The notes under the pieces: generated by a model
What the model was told of the DNA's origin: nothing
What the model saw: the letters and a program-made list of their open reading frames with translations, nothing else
Databases searched by the model: none
Position numbers and translations under genes: made by a program
NCBI GenBank assembly: GCA_047602295.1
Contig: JASGHP010000001.1
Span: 2,294,001 to 2,358,000 of the forward strand
Direction: 5' to 3'
DNA from: JACMLD01 sp047602295
GTDB taxonomy: Bacteria; Bacteroidota; Bacteroidia; Chitinophagales; Chitinophagaceae
Length of the DNA stretch: 64,000 nucleotides
In this document: positions 42,733-51,379 of the stretch, in pieces
How positions within the stretch are numbered: position 1 is the first letter of the stretch
How the letters are laid out: the number at the start of each line of letters is the position of its first letter

Positions 42733-44622
42733 ATGCAGATTGCACCGGTTTGTAAAATATCGTGTATCGTTTTAATGATTGCCTGCCTGCAATTGCCTGC
42801 ACAGGCACAGCAGCCGGATTCCAGCAATCAGAAGCGTACTATTGATACTGCTGCCCAAAAACGCACCATTGTAAATTACCTGAAAAGACAAACCGGGCTG
42901 TTTGGCAAACTGGCCAGCAACCTGGTGGGGGATACCGTGGCGTCTGACCAGGAATCTACTGCTCCCGTAAGAAACGATTTATCTTTCAAGCCCTACCAGG
43001 GAAAAATCATCCGCAATATTGCTATACAGCGATTGGATTTTGGTACACAGATTACAGACACTGCCCACAATTTTAAAAACACCTTTACCAACCTGGCAAA
43101 TGATTTTCACCATAAATCAAGAGAGTTTGTTATCCGCAATAACCTGTTTTTTAAAACCGGCGATGAACTGCAACCCTACCTGCTGGCAGATAACGAAAGG
43201 CACCTGCGCGACCAGCCTTATATCCAGGACGTAAAGTTTATTATCATTCCGCTCTATCAAAGTGATTCTGTAGATATACTGGTGCGTACCAAAGACGTAC
43301 TTTCTATTGGTGGCAGTATTGAGTTATACAATACGCAAGCTGCAGAGATGACCATAAAAGAAGAAAACCTGGCGGGTAGCGGCAACACCGTATTGTTTGG
43401 TATGCTGTACGATCAGACACGGTATAAGCATGCGGGCTATGCAGGGCAATACACTTACAGAAATATTGGCGGCTCTTTTATTGACGGCTCTGTTGGTTAT
43501 TCCGACTATGGCAATACACTCAATGCCTATCGCAAAGAAGAGCAGAACTACTATATACGGTTTATAAAACCATTAATCAATCCATACACAAAACTTACGT
43601 ATTCAATTGAAGCGGCCAATCATAAATCACAAAATATGTTTTGGTCAGACTCTTTGTATAAATCTGATATACGCTATCATTATTTTAATTACGATGCGTG
43701 GATAGGATGGAATACAGGTGCCACTAAAATAGCAGCAACAGGCAATGAAGATGATAGGATGCGTACCCTTGTAAGCCTGCGCTATTTCAAACAACGCTTC
43801 CTTGAAATTCCTGATAGATTTCTTACCCAGTACTTTTATATCTATAACGATATGATGGGTGTATTGGGTGCTGTGTCTATTTTTAAACAGAACTTTTACA
43901 AGGCTAAATATTTTTATGGTTTTGGCAGAAACGAAGACGTGCCCGAAGGTATAGATATGACTTTAACTGCAGGTTGGGTAAACCGTCAAAATGTAAACCA
44001 GCCTTATGCGGGTTTGGATCTGAGACGTTATTTTTTTACGGGCAATAAGGCTTATTACAATTTTTCATTTCGCTCAGGTGCTTACTGGGGAAGCAGAAGG
44101 CCCGAAGACTTTAACCTGCTGGTAAGCATGCAGCATTATACCAGGTTGAAAGAGTTGGGCACGCATTGGAAGCAACGCAGTCTTATCACCGCCAGCATAA
44201 CTGGTCAGTTCAATGCCGTATTTAATCCGCCCTTATCATTGCAGAGCAATTTTGGTTTGGATGAATGGAGAAACAGTCGCCCCGCAGATGGCGATTTCAG
44301 GGCTACGCTGAAATATGAGTCTGTTTTTTTTAGCCCGATTACTTTTGTCAATTTCCATTTTGCGCCATTTGTATTTGGAAACCTTAGTGCTATTACCCCC
44401 GTAAAACAAAATATTTCAAAAACTGATCTTTACAGTAGCATTGGCGGTGGCATCCGTACCCGCAATGAGAGTTTGATCTTTGGTACGTTTGAATTAAAGG
44501 TGTATTATTATCCTCGCAAAACATTTACCGGCGATACCTGGCGCATTGAAACCAATACCGGTATCAGGTTTAAATACAATACGCAATCTATCAGGCGCCC
44601 TTCAATAATAAACGTGAACTAG
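42733..44622 (+). CDS. BamA/TamA-like outer-membrane beta-barrel protein with POTRA-like domain
   Basis: 629 residues from the ATG at 42733; GTG at 42727 is possible. The signal peptide (CIVLMIACLQLPAQAQ) is followed by a Gln/Asp-rich linker. POTRA-like segments come next (GKIIRNIAIQRLDFGTQ; NNLFFKTGDELQPYLLADNE; RHLRDQPYIQDVKFIIIPL), then a long series of beta strands with aromatic girdle (YAGQYTYRNIGGSFIDGSVG). The protein ends IRFKYNTQSIRR-PSIINVN. This is the Omp85 type of layout, but a canonical Omp85 C-terminal motif is not obvious. A transport or assembly role is likely; the substrate is unknown. Confidence 0.75.
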   Translation: MQIAPVCKISCIVLMIACLQLPAQAQQPDSSNQKRTIDTAAQKRTIVNYLKRQTGLFGKLASNLVGDTVASDQESTAPVRNDLSFKPYQGKIIRNIAIQRLDFGTQITDTAHNFKNTFTNLANDFHHKSREFVIRNNLFFKTGDELQPYLLADNERHLRDQPYIQDVKFIIIPLYQSDSVDILVRTKDVLSIGGSIELYNTQAAEMTIKEENLAGSGNTVLFGMLYDQTRYKHAGYAGQYTYRNIGGSFIDGSVGYSDYGNTLNAYRKEEQNYYIRFIKPLINPYTKLTYSIEAANHKSQNMFWSDSLYKSDIRYHYFNYDAWIGWNTGATKIAATGNEDDRMRTLVSLRYFKQRFLEIPDRFLTQYFYIYNDMMGVLGAVSIFKQNFYKAKYFYGFGRNEDVPEGIDMTLTAGWVNRQNVNQPYAGLDLRRYFFTGNKAYYNFSFRSGAYWGSRRPEDFNLLVSMQHYTRLKELGTHWKQRSLITASITGQFNAVFNPPLSLQSNFGLDEWRNSRPADGDFRATLKYESVFFSPITFVNFHFAPFVFGNLSAITPVKQNISKTDLYSSIGGGIRTRNESLIFGTFELKVYYYPRKTFTGDTWRIETNTGIRFKYNTQSIRRPSIINVN

Positions 44623-44625
44623 GTT

Positions 44626-44745
44626 TTTAAGTTTTAAGTGTTAAGTTTTAAGTGGTAAGTGGTAAGTTCTTAGTTCGGAGTTCGGAGTTCAAGGTTCGTA
44701 GTTCGAAGTTCTTAGTTTGAGATTCGTTGTTCTAGTTGTAAACCT
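44626..44745. repeat. G-rich word-repeat element
   Basis: TTTTAAGTGTTAAG words (44624-44660), then TTCGGAGTTCGGAGTTC and GTTCGTAGTTCGAAGTTC (44676-44712). Words of the same GTTCG type and their complements occur at 45310-45478 beyond the VOC gene, so the two flank it as possible inverted arms. Confidence 0.6.
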
Positions 44746-44894
44746 GGCAATTGCGGAGTATGTATGAGCGATAAGAATAGAATGCGAAATGTTTTTATAT
44801 TAAGGAAACCTCTGCGAAAATTATTGTTCTCATTTCTACACGATAAAAAAAATCTGCACTAAAAATTTTAAAACATAATATTAATACAACAACA

Positions 44895-45278
44895 ATGAAA
44901 AAGGTAACAGGCATTGGCGGTGTGTTTTTTAAATGCAAAGACGCTAATAAAATGAAGGAATGGTACAAAAAGAATTTAGGTGTGGATGCGGGCCCTTATG
45001 GTGCAAGCTTTGAATGGATGCGCACAGAAGACCCCACTAAAAAAGGCACTACACAATGGAGTCTTTTTAATGATACTACCAAATACTTTGAACCTTCTTC
45101 TAAAGACTTTATGATAAACTACCGGGTAGAAAACCTGGAAGCGCTGGTGGAAGAACTTAAGAAAGAAGGCGTAACCATTGTAGATAAAATCGAAGCTTCA
45201 GATTTTGGCAAATTTGTACATATTATAGACCCCGAAGGCAATAAGGTAGAGCTTTGGGAACCGGGAGATACGGAATAG
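44895..45278 (+). CDS. VOC-family (glyoxalase/dioxygenase-like) protein
   Basis: 127 residues, two beta-alpha-beta-beta-beta modules of the vicinal oxygen chelate superfamily: GIGGVFFKCKDANKMKEWYK at the start and FGKFVHIIDPEGNKVELWEP at the end, with the typical metal-ligand Glu in VELWEP. Metal ligands elsewhere are not complete enough to predict an activity. Such small proteins serve in antibiotic resistance, lyase or unknown roles. Confidence 0.85.
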   Translation: MKKVTGIGGVFFKCKDANKMKEWYKKNLGVDAGPYGASFEWMRTEDPTKKGTTQWSLFNDTTKYFEPSSKDFMINYRVENLEALVEELKKEGVTIVDKIEASDFGKFVHIIDPEGNKVELWEPGDTE

Positions 45279-45281
45279 TTG

Positions 45282-45478
45282 TAAGTAGTAAGTTGTAAGT
45301 CGTAAGTCAGTCAGTTTCTTAGTTCTTGGTTCGAAGTTCGGGATGCTAACCCTCAAACTGCAGACTAAAAACTTTGAACTTCGAACTGCAAACTTCGAAC
45401 CTCGAACTTCTGACTCCCGAACTTCAAACTTCGAACTCCGAACTAAAAACTTCGAACTCTGAACTTCAAACTTTATTT
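45282..45478. repeat. Inverted word-repeat spacer with CGAACT units
   Basis: First a G-type arm (TTGTAAGTAGTAAGTTG near 45280, TTCTTGGTTCGAAGTTCG at 45322-45339). Then a C-type arm of many CGAACT/GAACTTC words (AACTTCGAACTGCAAACTTC from 45379, continuing to 45470). The C arm has about ten GAACT units in 100 nt. A transcript could fold back on itself. The surrounding 45279-45824 spacer has no other gene. Confidence 0.7.
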
Positions 45479-45541
45479 CTTAATCTTTCAACAACAGCGA
45501 ACAATCGCTTTCTATAATAGAACTCTTCTATTACCATAAGT

Positions 45542-45574
45542 AAACGCTCATTTACATAAAGTAAATGAGCGTTT
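45542..45574. repeat. Perfect 14-bp hairpin
   Basis: AAACGCTCATTTAC (45542-45555), loop ATAAA, GTAAATGAGCGTTT (45561-45574). A strong perfect stem with no T run, so not a classical terminator. A further TATGTAAATAC follows at 45580. Confidence 0.75.
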
Positions 45575-45824
45575 CCATTATGTAAATACTTCCCAGGCAT
45601 ATAGAAACGTGTCTTTCAGTTATTGAAAGATGCGTAAGCCTTGTGTTCTTTTTCTCTTCACAAAAGTTTGACTAAGCAATTTGTTCAGGTATTTGTTAAA
45701 GTCATTGTCAAATAGCTTCTGCGCAAATCCGTAATTTATAAAAACGGAGGGTTCATTAAATAATAGCCAGCGCTTTTTGCGGTTATAGACGGGTAAATAA
45801 TTTACGTCTAATAAATAATATTTT

Positions 45825-46448
45825 ATGAAACTCCCCAGAGCCTTAAAAAATTTTAGCAAATTATCTGGTAGCCAACTGGAAAGCAAAGCCCGAGTGGTAA
45901 ATGCCTGCATGAAAAACAATCCCTATTTTAAATCGCCCAACCCGCCTTTAAAAACGCTGGAAGTCGCCATTGAAAAATATTCTTCAGCTTTAGTACTATC
46001 ACAAAGCAGGGATATGATGAAAGTGCTGGATAAAAAAATACAGCGTAAAGCCCTGGAAGATGTGTTGAGCCTTTTGGTGCAGTATGTAAATTATACGGCC
46101 AATGGAGACAGGGTGCAGTTGTTATCTTCAGGATTTGATGTAAGCACGCCGCAACAGCAACAGGCTGCAAATAGCGACAGCACTTTAATAAACCTGAAAG
46201 TGATGCAGGGAGAGAAAAGCGGAGAGATTATTATTATATGCGATAGTGTGCCTTTGTGCAGGTGTTATCTTTTTTCATATGGGCAGACACCCATTGTAGA
46301 CGATAACTGGAAGTCTGAGCAAGGCCGCGTTTGCAAAATGACAATTAAAGGGTTGGAGCGTGGCAAAGAATATGCTGTTCGGGTAAATGCGCTGGGGCCT
46401 AAGAAGAAGTCTTACCACACTGTTGTGGTTACTATAATAGTTAATTAA
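45825..46448 (+). CDS. Hypothetical protein with FN3-like C-terminal domain
   Basis: 207 residues. A helical N-terminal half (about 1-105, with SKLSGSQLESKARVVNACMK and KALEDVLSLLVQYVNYTA) is followed by a beta-rich domain (about 122-207) resembling fibronectin type III: LINLKVMQGEKSGEIIIICD, then GLERGKEYAVRVNALGPKKK. There is no signal peptide. The arrangement is like Bacteroidota proteins with a helical segment plus FN3 of unknown role. A terminator-like hairpin follows 54 nt later. Confidence 0.65.
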   Translation: MKLPRALKNFSKLSGSQLESKARVVNACMKNNPYFKSPNPPLKTLEVAIEKYSSALVLSQSRDMMKVLDKKIQRKALEDVLSLLVQYVNYTANGDRVQLLSSGFDVSTPQQQQAANSDSTLINLKVMQGEKSGEIIIICDSVPLCRCYLFSYGQTPIVDDNWKSEQGRVCKMTIKGLERGKEYAVRVNALGPKKKSYHTVVVTIIVN

Positions 46449-46501
46449 TAATATTTAGCCAGTAGTCGTCCTTGCCGCTGTATAGTTGGTTTTGCAAAAG
46501 A

Positions 46502-46541
46502 AGACGGGTGCTATATCCAAGCATGGCAACCCGTCTCTTTT
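46502..46541 (+). terminator. Terminator-like hairpin
   Basis: AGACGGGT (46502-46509) pairs with ACCCGTCT (46529-46536), followed by CTTTT. The 19-nt loop contains a smaller complementary pair. It probably ends the transcript of the FN3-like gene. Confidence 0.6.
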
Positions 46542-46763
46542 AAAGACTCGGTATATATTATAAAAAGAGGCTTGATATATACGGTAAATGTGGGGGTTGC
46601 TGAAGTATTTTTTGGCAGAAAAACCTCATTTATGCATGTTTTATCAACATAACACAAGTATTTTCCCAATTTGCGCTATAAAATTGTTGGTTGTATTTAT
46701 TTCTTTATTAAATTAGAGTTTTCATAGGATAAGGTTTAATGGTTAATGGTAGCTGATTAATGT

Positions 46764-46791
46764 ATCCCGCTGTAAGGCGGGATTTTTTTTT
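46764..46791 (+). terminator. Strong intrinsic terminator with no gene upstream
   Basis: ATCCCGC (46764-46770) pairs with GCGGGAT (46777-46783), followed by eight T. It lies 220 nt after the previous terminator-like hairpin, so it implies a separate short plus-strand transcript from 46541-46763 or serves read-through. Confidence 0.8.
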
Positions 46792-47240
46792 GCCCCACAT
46801 CCCCGGCCCTTCTCCCCAGAAGGGAGAAGGGTGCCTCTTCGCAAATTACTTTACATAATGCGGGAGAGGGGTCTATGAATGTTGTGAGTGATTAATAGTA
46901 ATGAGGAAGATTAAAGAATTACGCATACGTTGGCCCCACATCCCCAGCCCTTCTCCCCAGAAGGGAGAAGGGAACCTCCCCGCATATTACTTTACAAAAT
47001 GCGGGATAGGGATTTGTGAATGTTGTAATGAGTAATAGTAATTGAAGATGTAATTAGAATATGAGAGCGGTGTTAGTAAATCAACAAGATTACACATCAT
47101 GCACCCGTTGCTGATATGAAATAATCAAACATACACATAGGCGCCCTTCTTCCTTTAGGAGAAGGGCCGGGGATGAGGTGTAATCAAACATGCACTTACG
47201 CACCCCTCTCCACTGGAGAGGGGAAGGGGGTGAGGCCGTA
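46792..47240. repeat. GC-rich hairpin repeats upstream of the DUF1080 gene stop
   Basis: Two direct copies with a 141-bp period start at 46792 and 46933: GCCCCACATCCCC, then CCCTTCT..AGAAGGG hairpins (CCCTTCTCCCCAGAAGGG), then TTTACATAATGCGGGA-type words. Near 47142 and 47203 come two hairpins in the opposite orientation (CCCTTCTTCCTTTAGGAGAA then GGGCCGGGGATGAGG; CCCCTCTCCACTGGAGAGGG then GGGTGAGG). The family continues on the other side of the gene at 48085-48572. Confidence 0.75.
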
Positions 47241-47257
47241 GAGGCCGTATGGCTATC

Positions 47258-47974
47258 TTAAATACTCTTTATCTTAATATTCCTCCACTCGCTGCTGCCA
47301 GGGTGTTGCTGCAAAGCAATTTTTCCTTTGGCTACTTTCGCGAAATCAGTAAATGATTTGCCAGCGAATTTGCTATTTGCAACCAGCTTGTTCCATTCAT
47401 CGCTGCCTATCTGTCCTTCATATGTTTTAATGCCGTTTAGCCAGAAAGTAAGGTGGCCTTTGTTTTGAATTATCTTCACCTGGTTCCATTCGCCAGCAGG
47501 GTGAGGTTTAGAAACAGTAGAATCGCCAGAGAGATCATAAAGGCAACCAGCCAGGTGGTTTTGTTTTTTGTTATCATCAGCACTCACATTATCCAGCACC
47601 TGCATTTCGGGGCCGGTAAGATAGGTAGCACCATATTTAGGGTCTTCCTGCACATCGAATATAATACCGCTATTGCCGCCTTTAGATATTTTCCATTCCA
47701 GGTTCAGCTCAAAATTTTCATACACATCGTTGGTTACAATATCGCCACCGCCTTCTTTTGGCTGAGAGGGATCAAAAACAATTACACCATCCCTTACCTG
47801 CCATTTAGAGCCAACGGTATCTCTTAAATAGGTATGCCAGCCTTGTTTTGTTTTACCATCAAACAAAAGTTTCCATCCTTCCTTTTTTTCTTTTTTGCTA
47901 AGCGTGTTGGCTTCCTGTGCCATCAGCACACAGCCAGATAAAACCAATGCAAGAGTAATGATCGATGTCTTCAT
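47258..47974 (-). CDS. DUF1080 (3-keto-disaccharide hydrolase-like) secreted protein
   Basis: 238 residues. The signal peptide (IITLALVLSGCVLMAQE) is followed by a single concanavalin-like DUF1080 domain: GWKLLFDGKTKQGWHTYLRD, NFELNLEWKISKGGNSGIIF, GPEMQVLDN, GEWNQVKIIQNKGHLTFWLN and IALQQHPGSSEWRNIKIKSI. The family includes 3-keto-glycoside hydrolases of Bacteroidota. The gene is embedded between two arrays of GC-rich hairpin repeats. Confidence 0.88.
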   Translation of the reverse strand: MKTSIITLALVLSGCVLMAQEANTLSKKEKKEGWKLLFDGKTKQGWHTYLRDTVGSKWQVRDGVIVFDPSQPKEGGGDIVTNDVYENFELNLEWKISKGGNSGIIFDVQEDPKYGATYLTGPEMQVLDNVSADDNKKQNHLAGCLYDLSGDSTVSKPHPAGEWNQVKIIQNKGHLTFWLNGIKTYEGQIGSDEWNKLVANSKFAGKSFTDFAKVAKGKIALQQHPGSSEWRNIKIKSI

Positions 47975-48084
47975 GAATGTTATATTAGGTTACTAAGATA
48001 ACAGATAAAGAAATAAGGAATATGGGTCTGTGTTTGTTTTAATGCAATATCAATTTGCACAGAGAGGCACTGTTCATAGCACCT

Positions 48085-48572
48085 CATCCCGTCCCTCTCC
48101 TAAAGGAGAGGGTGTTCCTCCGTAAGTTGCTTTACAATATGCAGGCTGGGGATCTATAAATGTTGTAAGTGATAATAAAGATTAAACAGTACAATTATAG
48201 AGTGATAGTGATACACGCACTTGCTGCTTGCATAAAATAATCAAACGTGCACATAGGCACCCTTCTTCCTTTAGGAGAAGGGCTGGGGATGAGGTGTAAC
48301 AACATCATGCACTTGCTGCTTGCATAAATTAATCAAACATGCACATAGGCACCTTTCTTCCTTTAGGAGAAGGGTCGGGGATGAGGTGTAACAACATCAT
48401 GCACTTGCTGCCCGCATAAAATAATCAAACATGCACATAGGCACCCTTCTTCCTTTAGGAGAAGGGCCGGGGATGAGGTGTAACAACATCATACACCCGC
48501 TGCCTGAAATGAATAATCAGATCTACACATAGGCACCCCTCTCTTTTGGAGAGGGGCCGGGGGAGAGGCCGC
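48085..48572. repeat. Tandem 92-bp repeat array of GC-rich hairpins
   Basis: Degenerate copies from 48085 lead to a regular array where ACATAGGCAC starts at 48251, 48343, 48435 and 48527, an exact 92-bp period. Each unit has a hairpin (CCCTTCTTCCTTTAGGAGAA then GGG), then GGGGATGAGGTG, TAACAACATCATGCACTTGC and a TAATCAAACATGC segment. It ends only a few bases before the stop codon of the NarL-type gene (48576), so the last unit may form that gene's terminator. Confidence 0.85.
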
Positions 48573-48575
48573 CCC

Positions 48576-49214
48576 TTACTGCTCAAAAAACGGTGCGTTG
48601 GTATAAATGAAATTAACCAGGTTGCTGGAGTTTTTCAATTGCAGCTTCTTAAGAATATTATGACGATGTACTTCCACTGTTTTTAAAGCCAAAGCCATAT
48701 TGCTGGCAATTTCTTTAGAAGATAAACCCTGGCGAATGAATTGTATAACTTCTATTTCGCGGCCGGTAAGCAGGTTTATTCTTGGCTTTTCTTCATTACT
48801 CTCTACCAGTTCTGCAGAAAGCAAATTCTTTGTCTCCTGGCAGATGTAACGGTTGCCCCTTACTGCTTCAGTAATTGCAGTAAAAATTTCATCTTTAGAA
48901 GAGTTTTTAGTTACATAGCCAACAGCACCGGAGCGCAACATCTTTTTTGCATACGCAGGATGTGCATGCATAGACAATCCAATTACTTTAGTTCTGGTAA
49001 GCGCAGTTATTTTCTCAGTAGCTTCTACACCCGGAAATGGTTTTATATTAATATCCATTAGCACTACATCTGGTTTTTCAGCAACACAGATATCTATTGC
49101 TTCATCGCTGTGCTGGCATTGCGCCACTACTTCAAAGTTGGTTTGGGTACGTAACAGAATTCCAAGGGTTTCACGGAATAGTTTGTGATCATCCGCCATT
49201 ACAATTTTAATCAT
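48576..49214 (-). CDS. NarL/FixJ-type response regulator
   Basis: 212 residues from the ATG at 49214 (MIKIVMADDHKLFRETLGIL). The receiver domain has the phospho-acceptor Asp in VVLMDINIKPFPG and Lys in GAVGYVTKNSSKDEI. The LuxR-type HTH is LLTGREIEVIQFIRQGLSSK and EIASNMALALKTVEVHRHNI. No kinase gene is adjacent; a HisKA_3-like mini-protein is encoded 1.7 kb away (50934-51182). Targets unknown. Confidence 0.93.
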   Translation of the reverse strand: MIKIVMADDHKLFRETLGILLRTQTNFEVVAQCQHSDEAIDICVAEKPDVVLMDINIKPFPGVEATEKITALTRTKVIGLSMHAHPAYAKKMLRSGAVGYVTKNSSKDEIFTAITEAVRGNRYICQETKNLLSAELVESNEEKPRINLLTGREIEVIQFIRQGLSSKEIASNMALALKTVEVHRHNILKKLQLKNSSNLVNFIYTNAPFFEQ

Positions 49215-49550
49215 GCATTTGAGGTTTGTAATGCAAAACAAGCAGAATATTTGCGTAAAAAAAGTAGTTAGTATCGTGATATCCTTGTAAGGGAATGGAA
49301 AGTTGTGTTATATGTATACCCTTACAGCTATTGACGAAGTTTTTTTGTTCAACGCATTACGGGTTTATGCATTTAATGTGTACACACTTTAAGGGTTTTT
49401 ACGAGGGACACTATGCTATAAGAAATAAGTATTGCGCAATAATTATTTGTGGCGGATGTACTGCAAAAACTCTCAATTTTTAATGCAGCTACTTGTTAAT
49501 CAAGGCAAGAGGTTTTCATTAAATTCTTTGAAAAGGAAAAGTCTAAAGCA

Positions 49551-49585
49551 AAAAAAAGGGGCGGCATAGAAATGCACCCCGTTTT
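49551..49585 (-). terminator. Minus-strand intrinsic terminator
   Basis: On the minus strand GGGGTGCAT / ATGCCGCCCC, loop TTCT, followed by eight T (plus A at 49550-49557). No gene is visible upstream on that strand within several hundred bases. Confidence 0.7.
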
Positions 49586-49960
49586 AAAATCCAATATCCT
49601 ATGAAAAACCGAGGCTAAGATAATGACGATTAGTTCATTAAAAGAAGACTATACATTAAATCCTTTAAAAATAAGTAATACTACGATCTCGAAGTCGTCA
49701 AAAATCGTATAACTACGATGGTAGATTCAGAAAATACCATTCTTGATCGTTGAAAATCAGATACTAATGAAATTTTAATGCTCTATTAATGCGTTTTGCA
49801 CGATGTGTGTAGACACTATTTATCCCGTTTTTAACCAGTGTCCGGAAAGATCACAGAAAGAAAACGCAACCAGCTCACGTCCTTTTGAAAAAGCGTTGAA
49901 AAACACCAGAGGCTGTAACCGGCGCTTTATCAGTACCGGCTACAAAGACATTATTTCCAC

Positions 49961-50000
49961 ATCACCTGCACTTCTACACAAAGCGCAGGTGATTTTTTTT
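49961..50000 (+). terminator. Plus-strand intrinsic terminator
   Basis: ATCACCTGC (49961-49969) pairs with GCAGGTGAT (49985-49993), loop 15 nt, followed by T at 49994-50000. No protein gene is seen upstream. Confidence 0.75.
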
Positions 50001-50439
50001 ATGGTACAGCGGGAGCAGTTTACTGTAAAAAATCCTTAGAAAAGATATTGGGTTAAGGTACCAGCAGTAGTTATCAATTCAGCTCCGGTTGTGCTCGCAC
50101 CGTACCTCTGGTCGGGGTCACTCACTTCAGCAGTATAGTTTTAGTCAGCTTCAGTCCGCATCGTTAAAACCAAAATCAATAGCAATTTGCTTTCTGTGCT
50201 ACATACGTGCTGTAGCAATTGTTAAAGAATTTCCAATCCTGCGTTGTGGCTTTGTTAATCAGTTATTGCAATAAAAGTTTTGCAAACCATAGGCGTTCAT
50301 TAATCGTATTATAGTTGATAGCATTGATAGATTAGCGGCAGTGCACTGTTACTTCATCATTTTATTAAAGGAGGGGAGGCATGAAACAATTTTAGTTAGC
50401 AGCAAGTGTAATTAATTTAATGAAAGTAAAAACAAGTGT

Positions 50440-50877
50440 ATGAAAAAGATAATGATTATAATGGTTGCATTGTTTGTAACCGTAGCCGCCAGTGCGCAAC
50501 GCGGTCATGGTGGTGCACGTGTGGTAGTTGTTTCTCCTTCTATTGGATATGGCTATTATCCCTATTCATCTTTTTATTATTCACCTTATGGACTTTACCC
50601 GTTTGGTTATCCATATGGTTATTACAATAACTATCGCAATACATCCAAACTGGAAAGGCAGGTAGAAGATATTAAAAACGATTATTCAGATAAAATAAAA
50701 TCAGCTAAAAGAGATAAAAGCTTAAGCAAAGAAGAAAGAAAGAAGATTGTAAGCCAGTTAAAAGAAGATCGTGATAAAGAAGTGCATGATCTTAAAGCAA
50801 ACTATTACAAGCGTCCAAAACAAGCGCCGGCTGCAACGCCATCTCAAGCACCTGCGGCGCCATCAGCAAACGGATAA
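50440..50877 (+). CDS. Secreted Gly/Tyr-rich protein with coiled coil
   Basis: 145 residues. The signal peptide (KKIMIIMVALFVTVAASAQ) is followed by a Gly/Tyr/Pro-rich segment (about 35-65, YGYYPYSSFYYSPYGLYPFG), then a charged helix predicted to be a coiled coil (about 68-118, SKLERQVEDIKNDYSDKIKS). The tail is Pro/Ala-rich (APAATPSQAPAAPSANG). This build fits a small cell-surface or periplasmic structural protein. Function unknown. An intrinsic terminator follows. Confidence 0.75.
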   Translation: MKKIMIIMVALFVTVAASAQRGHGGARVVVVSPSIGYGYYPYSSFYYSPYGLYPFGYPYGYYNNYRNTSKLERQVEDIKNDYSDKIKSAKRDKSLSKEERKKIVSQLKEDRDKEVHDLKANYYKRPKQAPAATPSQAPAAPSANG

Positions 50878-50902
50878 ACAATTCAATTATAGCAGACACA
50901 TC

Positions 50903-50937
50903 AAATCCCTGGTACTATTGTGCTGGGGATTTTTTAC
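50903..50937 (+). terminator. Terminator after the coiled-coil protein gene
   Basis: AAATCCC (50903-50909) pairs with GGGATTT (50926-50932), followed by TTT. It overlaps the 3' end of the convergent gene. Confidence 0.7.
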
Positions 50938-51182
50938 TTTAATAAAGCATAATGCAAGCGCACCAGTTTTTTTACAGATTCCTTCAGGTTAGATTCTGCC
51001 AATTGCAAGTGCAGGTTATTAGCCAGGTTTTCATCGGCCATGGCAGTTTGCATCCATAATAAAACCGCAGCCAGTGTTTGGCTAATATCGTTTTGAAGAA
51101 TATCGGCTACTTCTTCTTTATCAGATACATTTTCATACAACTGGGCTGAGGTAACGGGCTGTTTCATTAGGGTAATTTCCAT
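50934..51182 (-). CDS. HisKA_3-like dimerisation mini-protein
   Basis: 82 residues from the ATG at 51182 (MEITLMKQPVTSAQLYENVS); an upstream ATG at 51206 is less likely. The sequence ADILQNDISQTLAAVLLWMQ followed by a second helix (NLKESVKKLVRLHYAL) resembles the two-helix HisKA_3 dimerisation domain of NarX-type kinases (pattern LHDxLGQ). Where those kinases have the phospho-accepting His, this protein has Gln (LQNDISQ), and no ATPase domain follows. It may bind or inhibit kinases or regulators, but that is inference. Confidence 0.65.
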   Translation of the reverse strand: MEITLMKQPVTSAQLYENVSDKEEVADILQNDISQTLAAVLLWMQTAMADENLANNLHLQLAESNLKESVKKLVRLHYALLK

Positions 51183-51379
51183 GATAAGGATAAAGACCAA
51201 ACGCATGCCTGTTTTAAAAAGGGTATAAATCAGTGGTTTACGAAAAAAGCCGGCACATTAAAATTCCCACTGCTGGAAGTTTTTCCAATCTTTTATACTT
51301 TCTTGCGGTGGTAATCTTTTAAGAGCCTCCTTTAAGGCATTGAGATTATCTACTTCAAATCTTATAACCACTGTTTAGC

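Larger units (their letters stand above)
49215..50439. other. 1.2-kb non-coding region with two terminators
   Basis: No convincing protein gene. It contains a minus-directed terminator (49551-49585), repeated ACTACGAT/ATCGTA words that can form small stems (49680-49730), and a plus-directed terminator (49961-50000). The open frame at 49803-50039 runs through the latter hairpin and has no protein-like features. The two terminators point outward from 49590-49960, as expected for divergent small RNAs or very short messages. From 50001 to 50439 nothing is recognised except the probable promoter of the next gene. Confidence 0.5.

Noticed and set aside
45620..45919. 99-codon minus-strand frame overlapping the FN3-like gene
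   Set aside because: It overlaps the start of a better-supported plus-strand gene by about 95 nt, has AT-driven composition, and shows no family features.
48251..48572. CRISPR array in the 92-bp tandem repeat
   Set aside because: The whole 92-bp period is repeated, with no unique spacers.
49803..50039. 78-codon open frame on the plus strand
   Set aside because: It runs through a strong hairpin-T terminator, has no signal, domain or repeat pattern, and looks like chance.
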